From assembly GCA_029168955.1 (NCBI GenBank), contig JAPDOI010000296.1:558001-622000 (forward strand): a DNA stretch of 64,000 bases. Direction: 5' to 3'. Positions 33,871 to 45,500 of the stretch are shown piece by piece. Numbering within the stretch: the stretch's first letter is position 1; every line of letters begins with the position of its first letter. The notes under the pieces are model-generated. The model ran no database searches. It worked only from the letters and a program-made list of their open reading frames with translations, and had not been told where the DNA came from. The translations under genes and the position numbers were made by a program. This stretch comes from Aplectana chamaeleonis (taxonomy: Eukaryota > Nematoda > Chromadorea > Rhabditida > Cosmocercidae).

Positions 33871-35001
33871 CTTTATGGGTTGAGTACCGATGGGGTTCAG
33901 GTTTATTCTGCTGATTTTACGGATATGTTTACTAACCTTCCACACAGCTTTATTCTGTATAACATTAAAGAATTTTTGAAGTTACAGGTATTATACCATC
34001 ACAGACTTGATATATCACATTGACTATCTTTTACGCAACAGTTACTGTCGTTTCGGAGAACTTGTGCTTCAACAGATGAAAGGAGTTCCTCAGGGAGGTA
34101 ACTTCAGCCCATTGTTAGCCGATATAACAGTTGGAGTATAGGTACTCTATTAGCGCTAAAATTGAAAATAACGTATGTACTTTTCAAACCTTTTAGATAT
34201 ATGGATGACTTATAATACATAATAAAGATGAAACATTTGTGGATAGTCAAATTTCACTAATATACAAGAATGTATTGGAACTCAAAAAGACGCATGATAA
34301 TCCCTGTAAATGCAATTATTTAGACATTAGTATAGAAATAATTAATAAGAGAATACACCCAAAGTTGTATAATTAGACAGATGATTTTATGTTTAGAGTT
34401 AGAAGATTCCCTCATGCTCATTCTGATATCTCTATAAAAGTCAAAGCATCCACAATTTATACGGAGACCATGAGCTTGGCTAATATCTGTTCAAATTTAG
34501 ATTCCTATACGGAAAACTCAAAGAAATGAAGACAGTTTTAATTGGAAATTTATATGCACCAGGGGTCATATTCGCCAATAACCCGCCGGGTAGTCGAATG
34601 GTAAATGAGGTGGAATTTCAGTACAAAACGCGTCCACGGCCACCTCTCGCCTCCCTTGGCTTCCCTCGCGACCGCCGGAATTTTTTGAATAGCATAGCTG
34701 AAAAATGGCCGCTTCGCGATGGAATCTTTATCTTTTTGCAGTGATATCGATACGTAACACAGTTTGCATTTCCATCTTACATGGTGTAAGATGGGTTGAT
34801 CTGCTCCTCTGCCGCGCGCGGTATCATCCCTTCCGCTTCCCTTCGACTACCCTCGGCGGGTTGTTGGCGAATACGACCCCAGAATTTGTGGAAGTAAATA
34901 TGATAAAATGCAGCTATAAACAAAAAATGATAGCATATGAATTTAACCTGAGAGATGATAAGAAAAGTATAACACAATTGGTAAAAAGCATAACGTACTA
35001 A
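33871..35001 (+). pseudogene. decayed reverse transcriptase, possibly Penelope-like
   Basis: Split frames show reverse-transcriptase landmarks in order: a motif resembling YSADFTDMFTNLPHS (from 33900), the G-P-Q-G motif MKGVPQGGNFSPLLADI (34075-34125) and the catalytic YMDDL (34197-34211). Downstream are LDISIEIINKRIHPKLY and a later FRVRRFPHAHSD. It is broken by frame changes and stops (TAG after the G-P-Q-G segment, TAA just after YMDDL, TAG before the last conserved block) and by a nested element at 34563-34882; a tail may continue to 35001. The FTNLPHS motif favours Penelope-like elements over LINEs, but the clade is uncertain. No endonuclease or complete ends seen. Confidence 0.78.
34563..34882. 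mobile_element. MITE nested in the reverse-transcriptase remnant
   Basis: Inverted ends of about 38 bp, left GGGGTCATATTCGCCAATAA, right TTGTTGGCGAATACGACCCC. Flanked by AG on both sides, possibly a short target duplication. It inserted after the retroelement was in place. Confidence 0.85.
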
Positions 35002-35460
35002 GTCCTTGCTCTGGATGGGTCAAATATACGGCATCGTGTGTTCGAGACTGTCCAGAATAAGGAGTTATGATCTAATAGACTTTTAATTGGACTTCATTCT
35101 TCTATTGAGAGTATACGATAACTTCTTGCACTAATACCTCTTTCTAACATTTTTTCATTACTTCACTCTGCTCGGATCACACTTTTGCTTCCATTCTTAT
35201 TTTTCATCGACAGTTCTGTTCCTCACTGAGGAGCCCCGGCAGAGCTGTTTGATAAAGTTCGTCTGAGGCCAGGGGCGAAGCGAACTTTGTTAACTTCCCC
35301 TTCATATCTTTCCTTTTCTTGATATATTTACTACCAGTATTTTGAAGATAGGGTCTAATATAACTATAAAATGGCAATTATTTCATTGTCCGTAATTTAT
35401 GTATATTTTTATACACATGAGTTTTACATACACCGTAGTATAATTTATTTACTCTCACAG
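35002..35460. other. rest of the retroelement insertion
   Basis: AT-rich, no conserved frame. Probably the 3' part of the inserted retroelement, since homology with the host MITE resumes at 35461. Confidence 0.4.
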
Positions 35461-35792
35461 GAACTGTTCGTTGTGACAATGAAATTTTTTATAGACCCGA
35501 CCTTTGCAATAATCTGCTTTCTATTGTTCCGTCCTTTCCTTAGGCCCCTAACTAATACTGCTTTGCGTAAAATATTCTTCCGTCTTCGATTGACCCCATT
35601 TTCCACCGGTGAAAACTACCATAAACATGTTCATCCAACCGGACAACTAGTCCATGCTATAGATTAATGTCACTGAAATAAGGCGTTTTAGTACGTTTTT
35701 CGCCGTTTCTTCGTAATTTTGGTAATACTTAGAGGCTAACGCATTGTTTTGAGTGGAAAACTCGGGAACGAAAATCATCGTGAACACTGCCT

Positions 35793-36276
35793 TTGAAGGT
35801 AGTGTTCACGATAAGAATCGTTTTTCTGCTTTTCCGCCCATCTCGAAGACGGTCCCATGCTGATTCCAATGATGTTTTTGGAATCGTACAAGACCTTCTG
35901 GGAAAGGAGTTATGGTCCCTCAAAGATTGAGCTAGAGAAGCATGGTGGACGAGTTGTTCGAGGCTTGTAACTTCCGTCTTTTGCAGCCGATGTATGCGAG
36001 CTGACCTGAGTAAAGAGAGAAGTTTGGAATAAAGGGAAGAACGGGGCTATTGATCGGAAACCATCGCTCATCTCACAATCTCGAGCATTCATTTGTTCAC
36101 GTCGGTGGGCGTGGAAAGTGCATCTGGGGTGTGACGAGCTGACGAGTGTCCAACTTTGAGGCCGTAGGGGACCATTCCGAGCTCATTTTCATTAGTTTTT
36201 TCAACCTTAGGGTTACGCTAGGCCCCGCAGCTGCCGATCTCCACCAAAAAATCAGACATGGTTTTTATCGTGGACA
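35793..36276. mobile_element. TTAA MITE, 490-bp subtype, copy 1
   Basis: Starts GAAGGTAGTGTTCACGATAA directly against the preceding element and carries the subtype core CTTCCGTCTTTTGCAGCC. The right end ATCGTGGACACGCA is eroded. Confidence 0.75.
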
Positions 36277-36481
36277 CGCACAGACCCAGTGGCACACTCA
36301 AGTTATTTATAATCCCACTTCTTTTGAACTCGATCGGTTGTGTTTGCCCTAAATGCCTTGATTGAAAGTGTGCCATAGTGAGGTGTTAGCGGATTGAAAT
36401 TCCAACCAACACCTCGGATTACTATACCAGTGGTGTTCGAAACCGTTTTCTTTTTTCTGTTTGCAACGTCTACATATAGTC

Positions 36482-36975
36482 TTAAAGGCAGTGTTTACCA
36501 TAAAAAATGTGTTTCAGTTTCCACTAGGAATTGGTAGTGGAGGGGCACACTGCACCGCTGACGTCGAAAGAACGCATGAAAACGAGCCAAGAAAAGCTTC
36601 AAAAGAGCCCGAAGTTGCCACTTCGAGCGCAAGGAAAACCCCAAAAGCGCAACACACGCCTACCAACGTGAACAAATGAATGCTCGAGATCATGAGATGA
36701 GCGATGATTTCCAATCACTAGCCCCGTTCTTCCTTTCATTCTCAACTTCACTCTTTACTTAGGTCAGCTCGCATACATCGGCTGCAAAAGACGGAAGTTA
36801 CAAGCCTCGGACAACTCGTCCACCATGTTTCCATAGCTCAATCTTTGAGGGACCATAACTCCGTTCCCAGAAGGCCTTGTACGATTTCAGAGACACTATT
36901 GGAATCAGCATGGGGCCGTTTTTAAGGTAGGCTGAGAAACAGACAAACGATTTTCATCGTGAACACTGCCTTTAA
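36482..36975. mobile_element. TTAA MITE, 490-bp subtype, copy 2 (inverted)
   Basis: TTAA at 36482-36485 and 36972-36975. The body is the reverse complement of copies at 35793, 45076 and 54914. No coding sequence. Confidence 0.88.
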
Positions 36976-38044
36976 TGGCTTGCTCATGCACTTTCTTGGA
37001 GCATTGGGATCATTCGGGAAACTATGTTTTTATTATTGTGAGAGACAAAACATAAATAATCCGTGGCCGAATTCTCTCGATTACCCTTTTTTTCTAGATA
37101 GATTCCAAAAACAGGCGTTTTCTATGTTTCGCGAAAAGATACATAGTTAAGGGTCTGTGAAGAGCCATCCGAAAAACAGAAGTTCCCACTCAAAGTTTTC
37201 AGATTAATCTCGTTCAAGAACATCTAGCCATGCATGTAATTTGTATGAGTAGGTAGAACTTAAAGGCAGGGTTCGCAATAAAAACGACTTTTGAGCTGTC
37301 TCCATGAGAATGTTGATTTGGTCATCACAAAAGTAGAAATAATTGAAAAACCCGGAAATTTGCGTGAAAAACGCTCAAAAACTAAGTATAACGGCTAATT
37401 ACTGGTGTTGGCCGGCCCCCTAATTGACGAGATTCTAATTAATGCCTGCTTATCCGCCTTTTATTTTGCTGTTGAAGTAGTCAGTAGTCTCCAGAGATGC
37501 TCAGAAATTACTTTATAAGCAAAATAAAAGTTGACACAACAGGCTTTCGCACGAGTCTCGATAGTTGGAGGGGGTAAGCGTTATGCCCGAAATGGGCGGG
37601 GCAGGGGCGGAGTCGGCTGTCACCAACTGCCCAGGTGGCCGGTCGTAAACGAGGTGCGAACGAAGGTGCGAGGAACGCAATTATAGCGTCGCTCTCACTA
37701 CGGCCGCTTGGACCAACTAACGAGCTACGCAAGCCAATCGATCCAATTTTATAAAGGTTGCTATGAAGGTAACTGTTTCTAGAAACTAGCAGCGGTATTG
37801 TACCAAATAACTCCAAAATTCGAAAAACCGAATAAATTACTAGGGACTCGATGTGAAAAAAAGAACATTATCCAAACCCTCAAGTGAATCAAATATGATT
37901 CGATAATTGAAAAAAAAAGAAAAACTGAATTCATAACAAGGAAGGCTTACACCAAAAACTACTGCGTTTCAGAGCGCAATTTCGATATACATATTGTAGG
38001 GGAAGGACAGTGCTCCAATATTCCATACTCAGAATCGGCTAAAT

Positions 38045-38985
38045 GCCTAACAAGGGAACTATTATAAGTCATGCTAACCATTAAGAATGAAATGTACTTT
38101 TCTAGAACCATTTTCGGACGTAAATCCGAATATGCCCATCGCAGCTGCCTAGACTCATTCTGGAAGAAGTTATGAGCGTTTTTAAAGCTTCGCGGCGAGG
38201 TACCCCCATGGAATTTTTAGATTGTTTTTAAATTGTTCTCCGGATTCTGCTAAAAACATGTAAAACAAACTTTGCCAAGGTTGGTAGTTTTGGACCCTTA
38301 ACACGATTATGAGGTCCGTTCCCGGATTTTCGGAAGACTACTGCGCTTTTTGGAGGGTAGAATAGGTACGAAAATTAGAGAAAAAATGCCTATAACTTCT
38401 TTTACAATGAGTTTAGGCAGCTGCGATGGGCATATTCGGACTTTACGTACAAAAATGGCTCTAGTAAAGCATATTTCATTTGGAATGGTTAGTATGACTT
38501 AAAGGCATCGTACGCGCAGAAAACCGTATATTATTTTTCCATGTTTTTGTGTAGCTTGGCCTCTCTAGTGAACGAAAATGTCGAAGGGGCCCATGAAAAA
38601 CCTTTATTTGCTAAGAAAAGTCAATCGGAACACATTGTAAATACGAATTTGAATTTCGCGCCAAAATCCTTTTTGAAGTTTTTCTGCTTTCGGAGGCCTC
38701 GTCACTGTTTTTTTCGTAGTTTTTCTCCATGTGGAGTTCGTGCCGTAACTATTTTTCATGTTGTCTTACGGTCGCACCAACATTCTAGGAAAAAGTGCTA
38801 GATGACTGGTGAGAATTGGTGGCGAATCTTCATTTTTGACGCCTTATAACCTCATTGCCCAACGTTTTTGACGCGCCAAAGTTTACCAGTGCGGTCTACC
38901 GGGCTCAATAATAAAATTGAGCCTGAAAAATGAAAGTTGATTTTCAGCGCGAACGATGCCTTTAAGGTAAGTAGTTCCCTTGTAA
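38045..38985. repeat. long inverted repeat inside the Mutator-like element
   Basis: Arms of about 125 bp: 38045-38172, and 38394-38500 continuing at 38966-38985 after a nested insertion. Shared words include GGCAGCTGCGATGGGCATAT and GCATGACTTATAATAG-type sequence. It would fold into a long hairpin if transcribed. Confidence 0.75.
38499..38965. mobile_element. TTAA MITE (GGCATCG subtype) nested in a hairpin arm
   Basis: TTAA at 38499-38502 and 38962-38965. Termini AGGCATCGTACGCGC and GCGCGAACGATGCCT. It interrupts the right arm of the surrounding inverted repeat, whose left arm shows the pre-insertion sequence. Confidence 0.88.
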
Positions 38986-39460
38986 GAGATTCACAGAAAT
39001 TTTTTTTCAATCATGGGTCATTTATGTACTGTCACAGACGAACCGAATCGAATAACTCCTTTACGGCTGATATTGTCCTATCTCACCACACTTTAGTTTC
39101 TCTCCTTTTTGCTCCTCGTCGCTGTCGTAGTGAGTGCAACGCTATAATTGCGTTGCTCGCGCCTCCGTTTACGACCGGCCACCTGGGCAATTGGTGACAG
39201 CCGACTCCGCCCCCGCTCCGCCCATTTCGGGCATAACGCAGCACACCCATAGTTGGAGGCGGGAGGACACCAAACAATAACTTGTTCAAGAGCGTTTTTT
39301 CTCCAATTTTTTACTTATTTTCACTTTTGTGATGGCCAGATCTACCATTCCATGGGGATAGCACAACAACAGATTTTATCGAGAACCCTGCCTTTAAAAT
39401 GCCGTAAGGTGATCCTCTAACTCCCCAGATCAGTGGGATCTTTTTCTCTATGATTGTACC

Positions 39461-39550
39461 ATGGACTTGGGAGTGCGAAGCAGGCGTTGGCCAACTTCAA
39501 TTGATAATTCCAGAATCAATGCACGCTCCGTGTCTTCTCAAGGCACCCTG
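39461..39550 (+). CDS. SORBS gene candidate exon 1
   Basis: ATG at 39461 opens 30 codons (MDLGVRSRRWPTSIDNSR...) ending in phase 0 at the donor GTGAGC. It joins in frame to 40053. The alternative is that exon 2 is longer and starts after an acceptor at 39955 with ATG at 39972. That version is AT-rich and intron-like, so I prefer this one, weakly. Confidence 0.4.
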
Positions 39551-42500
39551 GTGAGCGTTTGTTGGTAATAAACCGCCTTTTAACAGGGCTTCCCCGCTCA
39601 CTCAGTGGCCGTTCGCAAATGCATGAATGCCGCCCATGGCTATCCATAGTGTTTGCCGTAGGTTTTGCGTGGTGAATCAATGGTCGACACCTGTTGAACG
39701 CAGCTGAGCAAATGGAATGTCTTCTGCGATCCCTGTTCCAGTGTGTTCGATCTGCATCCGAATGAGGAGACATGGTTAATCGGAGAGGAACTAGTCCATA
39801 GGATGTCCATTGTGCTCATTCATTGCGAAGTAGAAGGTCCTATTCATTTCGTAGCCCGTTCTCAAGAAGGACATCCTTGCTTACTCCGCTCCAGTACGTT
39901 ACCTTCATCATTCCTCCCTTCCCAATATGTACCATTTCTCCAATATCGTCCACAGTCTCCTAAAACACATTATGCGTCCTATAGACTATTTTTCTGACAA
40001 CAACTTTAATCAAAATTTATGGTCTCATACTACCAAGTTTACTTATTTGAAGGTTCCGAACCGAAGAAGTGTGGCAGATCTTCGCCGACAGATCACTTCG
40101 AGGTTAGAAATGAAAGCTCCCGAGTCTTCCAACAGACCTCCATCTCGAGCTGAAGGTAAGCTGAAGGCGTCGACGTATGTTACTCAAGCTGGGTGATTCA
40201 TGATCTCTCACCTCCTACCCGGTTGCCTCACTCTGAACAACTTCATTTGAAGGCTTTGTCCGCTATTCAATGCATAGTCGTGTCCGAGGACGATAGCATA
40301 GCAGCAGACAGTGCGGGCAGTCGCGTAGCGGCACGCAAAGCCTACTCCTTTTAGAGAAGGCAAAGCCAGTCAGCGCCTTAGGCATCTTTCATAGTCCTCA
40401 CGGTGTTGCCTCTTTCAGAGTTCGATCGCTGTGCGACGCGAAAGGATGATAACCATGAAAATCAGTCGAGATCGCGTCGCACGTCGATCTGCATTCAAAA
40501 CATGCCATCGCGTCGCACAGCGGTTGAACTCTGAGAGAAGCCTAAGCGCGGCGCGCGCGGGAAGCGCGGTGGAGTATGAACGTTCTTCCGCGCGGGACGC
40601 GCGTGTCGCCCATGCAGCACCGCCATAGCGGCACCACCCAAAGTGCCATGGCGGTTTCACCATTTGAATCAATACTCGCTTCTCAGTTTAAGTCCACTCT
40701 AGCACGAATACGTCTGGGACTATCCTACGCTACCGGGTACGCATATGCAAACCAGGAATTTCTGCGCATGTCACAGTTCAGGCCTAACTTTGACCCCCCC
40801 TCGCCCTTGCCGTGTCGCCAAAGGTTTAATAGTTGTTTCCCGCTTGTCCCGCGCGTGCCGCGCAGTGAAAAATTTCATTGTCCATCACGCGTCCCGCGCG
40901 TCACGCGCGTTCCGCAACTGCGGTGAGGACTATGAAAGATGTTTTAGGCATCTTTCAGAGTGCGATCGCTGATCGCCGCGATGGCATGTTTTGAATGCAG
41001 ATCGACGTGCCACGCGATCACGATCGATACTCATGATTATCATCCCATTGCGTCGCGTGGCAATCGAACTCTGAAAGAGGCTTCATTACCTAGAAATTAC
41101 AGGATATGTGCCGTAACGCGACCGCCTGCGCTGTCCGCTGGGAGCGATACCCTCGAACCCAACTTTATCTTCTTAGTGACGGTGTTTAATTGCAGTAGCA
41201 TTTCCTCTTTCGAAATGGTGTACATAGTAGGAATTTCGCTCGTTCAGATCAAGTTTCCTGATGAATGAGTGACTTCTGAAATAACTCGAATATCGTTTTT
41301 ATGAGTCTCCATTCCACATTATTTTTCCTTACGCTTTTCCATATATTATTTTTTTTAATATTTTCAATTCACACCATAATCGCCTCATGTTTAGCCTCTA
41401 ACTCCGATGCGCTTCAAATTTTCCCTCATAATTTTGTGAGAGTGTACGAAAATGGCGCCGATGCTGAGAGTAAAAAACCGTATTTTGGACGTGTACTGGA
41501 CGGTCCCGTTGCTCCAGAGAAGTACTACCAAGGGGTGAGTGTCAGTCCACAATTACTTCCAGCTCAGAACCTTATCGACACACTGCTTTTTGCAGGTGAT
41601 GCCTCCCAGCTTGATGCAGTGCCAATCTCCGGTGCCCTGCGCGTCTCCGGATGCCAAACCGCCGTCTCCCATGCCAAAAGCGGGTGCAAAACAGTATTCA
41701 AAACGCAATTCATTCCTGAATCGACTGGCCAGGGAGTCCTCGCCAGTAGAAGGACAGGACTCTATTCCGGAGAGGATTGCCTCTCAGCCCATTAAGGCAG
41801 TTACCTCTGGATTCCTTGACGAGAACCGAAATCCAATAGCATCGGAAACCGAAACGCACAAGGACAGTCAGCCATCATGTTCCAATCAGGAACCGACTGC
41901 GATAACTTCACAACCTTACAACCCTGCTCCGTTCACTGAGAAAAGCTTTGATACTGTTTTCAAGCTGCCTTCTGCAACCAATGGTCAGCAGCAGCCGGCT
42001 GAGGAAGTGACGCCTGCACATACGCCCCAAAAATTCAGCGGCGGAGCCGTTGAAAAGAGGTAACTAGGTGCCTGAATCGTAATGACAATGTCGGGGAAAA
42101 ATCGTGCAGATATCTAGCCTTTCTTTTCCGTTTTCTTGATGACATAAGACTTCCTCTTTAGACTTGCTTAGAAGATGCACTTCAAGAGTGAGAGTGTTCA
42201 CGAGTTTGGAAAAATCTTTTTCCTGGAAGAACGTAAACTTTTGATCCTCCAATGGAAAGTAAAGAAGAAAGAATGACGAAAATGGCCACAAGGTGGATGG
42301 AAATCGCGTGAACCCGCCGATTGAACCCACCCACAAATGAAAAAGTTGTCCAACCGGAGGGCCAGTTGTGAATACGCTGGATACTCGTTATTTCAAGAGA
42401 TCCGAGCATCCCAACTAGCGAAATGGAAGCTTTTATTCTTGAAAGAATTTTTGGTAATAGAGACACAGGAGCTGATTACTTAACCGAAGAGTTCGAAGCA

Positions 42501-45500
42501 CAAAACCATTTTCGACTTCCCAAAACCCTTTTGCACATGGTTTTTTGAGCAAGCTTCAATAAAAAAAGCACCTTCACTAGGCAGAATCAGAGGAGTGGAT
42601 CCTAATTTCTTTCTTTTTCTCTAACTTGAAACAACCACTATTGAGCATGGCCACAATGTGCAGGAATATGTACCCTCTGCAGAATGAGGAAAAAACTTCA
42701 GGGAATAGCCAGTAATCCTGTAATCGCATTCTTATGTCAAGGGAATCCTTTCCGTTGAAGAAAATGCGAAACGATTCTTAAGAAAGTCTAAATTTCAAAG
42801 GCTAATAGTTGTAATGCAAGTTTTTTTGAAAATTCCTTAAATGAGAACCTAGTTTATTTTGCCTGCTCCATCGATTCATGAAGAGAAAACCGCGAGTCTC
42901 TCCTGTGTTCCGACGTACATAACTCAGTTCTCGGGTAAATAGCCTCCGACCATGCATATCAGTATCGCATATGTAAAAAAAGTATTTCTGATAGACCGAG
43001 GCTGCGTTCTGCCTATTAAATGTGTCATCGAATGCTCGGTGTCAATGTCTCATGCTAATCAGGTGTTTAACAGAAGGCATGTTGTCTGTCACTGATAAGG
43101 TTTCGTTGCAGAATGCCCGATTTGCTGAAATCACGGAGCCCGGCACCCTTCTCTCACTCCACTTCACCGAATCCAGACCCACGCACTCTGTCAGGACCTG
43201 CTATTGAAGAGTTAGCAAGCTCTCTCGAGGTAGCACTGGCTTCATTCACAAAACAAGCCCCAGCAGCCACGGCAAATTTGACCAGTGATTCCGGGTATGA
43301 AGGTGCCAGTGGCGAATCGACTTTCATTGAGCAGAATAAGGGCTCATGGTCGCGACCTGGTCAGGAGGAAGCGAGGAGTCCGCCGCGTTCAGTGACACCA
43401 TCCGACCCGGAGGTGAGGTCTGAGAGCCAGGAACGCCTGCCGAGAGCAGCTCCAGCACCCGCTGAGCCCGCCTCCTGGACTCGCGTCGAACCTGAGACGG
43501 GGCCAATGTACGACAGATCGCTGGCCGGTCCCTCTTCCAACACTCCCGAGATGTCGCTTTGGTATCGCAACATGTTCAAAAAGATGCACAAAATCGAATC
43601 GCCCAGTGGTGAGTTACACAAGAAATTCGTTCTCAATTTTTTCTTTTCTTTCAAAATTGTTTTCTCTACGTACACAAGAATGTTCTGTTCAAAAGCCGTT
43701 TCTGCCGTTTCGTAGATTTACATATTTCCTTCCACCACACGCAGCTCATGTAAAGCCGTTCTGTGGACAGTTTGGAAGACTTTCAAGTTGACTCTCGTTT
43801 CAAGTGCAGTATATCGCCTTTAAACTGATATAAAAACTTTTTTCTTACACATTCCGCATTTCAGGTAAGCCACATGCTTGAAGGTTGGGAAAGCCTAGTT
43901 TGAATCATAAAGTTTCTTACTTTTTTTGGATCCACACATTTTGGCTGACGCAAAAGTGAAAAGAAAATGAAATTTTTGTTACGCGCCAACGATCGACAGA
44001 AATAGTTATTGAAGCGAAATTCGTGTCCGCAATTGCGGGCGACCTCTGTTACATAACGCAGCATGGAGATAATCTTGCAGGGACGACATGGTCCCAGCAC
44101 GACTGTTTTTGCTGCATGCTGCCACAACGGTTGTCTGCAAATGCGGACCGGGATTTTACCCCGACATGAACAGTACATGATAGTCTCATAAAACTATTCG
44201 AAGATTAAAGGCATCGTCTACTCATTGGACCATACTCTATTTTTCTGTTTCTGAGCGGGTATATACCTTCAGGAAGTAAAAAGGGCAGAGGAACCGTTCA
44301 AAACCCTCAACTTGTCAAAAAAGCTGGGGTTAATAGTAGCTGGCAACGGTGTTCGAATTCACGCTATTTCGATTTTTTGAACATTTGCGATTTATCGTAA
44401 GCGTTTCCCTCAGTATTGGTTCGTGGCGGACAAGGTGTGACAGACGATCAATGGAGTTTGGTGGAATGCTTAACATCAGACCTCCTATGTGTACCCTAAA
44501 TTCGTTATTGTGCATTTTTAGCACACCACACCCTGCCATTGGGCCAATCCGGGCCCAGCCAAGGGAATGAAGGCCAAAAATGGTGACATACTTCACCGCG
44601 TATGATGCCTTTGAAGGCACAGGTCAACCGTTTTTCAGTTTTTCTGCTTTACTCGATGATTTTACGCTGATCGCAACGGTGCCTCCGGAATCGCATAGAA
44701 TTCTCTGCGAACGAAGTTATGGCCCCTCAAAAATTTTGAATCCGAACGTACGTCGAGAAGTTCACAGACGAGTCGTCCCGAGCCTATATTTTCTCGTTAT
44801 TCGCAGTCATCGCTCTGAAAAAGTCCACAATATAAAGCCGAATCGAAAATAACGGAAAAAATACAAATTTTGTATGAACTCAATAACGCGTCTCCACCCT
44901 CACCCTATTCAGAGGAGCGGTGGGCGTGCCCTATTTTTTTTTCTTGACTGGGGCGTGGCCGACTTGTTTCTCGTTTTTCTCGTTCATTTGAGCAAATTGA
45001 GACTTTGCGCTGGGCAGGTTCTATACGCGACGGCCAGACCATATAATCGAAGATCACCCCTGAGGATGGACTGCCTTAAAGGCAGTGTTCACAAAAAAAA
45101 TCTTATTTCTGCTTTTCTGCCTATCTTGAAAACGGCCTCATTCTGATTCCAATGATGTCTCTGAAATCGTACAAGACCTTCTGGGAACGGAGTTATGGTC
45201 TGTCAAAGATTGAGCTATGGAAACATGGTGGACGAGTTGTCCGAGGCTTGTAACTTCCGTCTTTTGCAGCCGATGTATGCGAGCTGACCTGAGTAAAGAT
45301 AGAAGTTGAGAATGAAGGGAAGAACGGGGCTAATGATTGGAAATCATCGCTCAACCCCCGATCTCGAGCTTTTATTTGTTCACGTCGGTGGGCGTGTGTT
45401 GCGCTTTTGAGGTTTGACATGCGCTCGAGGTGGCAACTTCGGGCTCTTTTGGGACTCTTCCTGGCTCGTTTTCATGCGTTCTTTCAACGTCAGCGTTACA

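Larger units (their letters stand above)
33730..35796. mobile_element. TTAA MITE interrupted by a retroelement remnant
   Basis: The two halves (33730-33871 and 35461-35796) together match the intact 458-bp element at 17133-17590. TTAA at 33730-33733; the right boundary has mutated to TTGA. About 1.59 kb is inserted at the position equivalent to 17277. Confidence 0.85.
37572..39248. mobile_element. 1.68-kb Mutator-like element, >100-bp TIRs, 11-bp TSD
   Basis: Terminal inverted repeats of about 115 bp (left from GGGTAAGCGTTATGCCCG, right ending CGGGCATAACGCAGCACACCC). ATAGTTGGAGG is duplicated at 37561-37571 and 39249-39259, and 27815 shows a related uninterrupted site. Long inverted repeats plus a 9-11 bp duplication are the hallmark of Mutator-like elements (inference). 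No transposase; the centre holds an inverted repeat and another MITE. Confidence 0.88.
37260..39397. mobile_element. TTAA-family element split by a Mutator-like insertion
   Basis: TTAA at 37260-37263 and 39394-39397, ends AGGCAGGGTTCGCAATAAA and TTATCGAGAACCCTGCCT. The body is colinear with 16813-17136 and with 27815-27945, interrupted by 37572-39248. Confidence 0.88.

Noticed and set aside
41301..41394. Signal peptide start MSLHSTLFFLTLFHILFFLI for the SORBS gene
   Set aside because: The hydrophobic codons are the translated polypyrimidine tract before acceptor TTTAG at 41394, and SORBS proteins are cytoplasmic.
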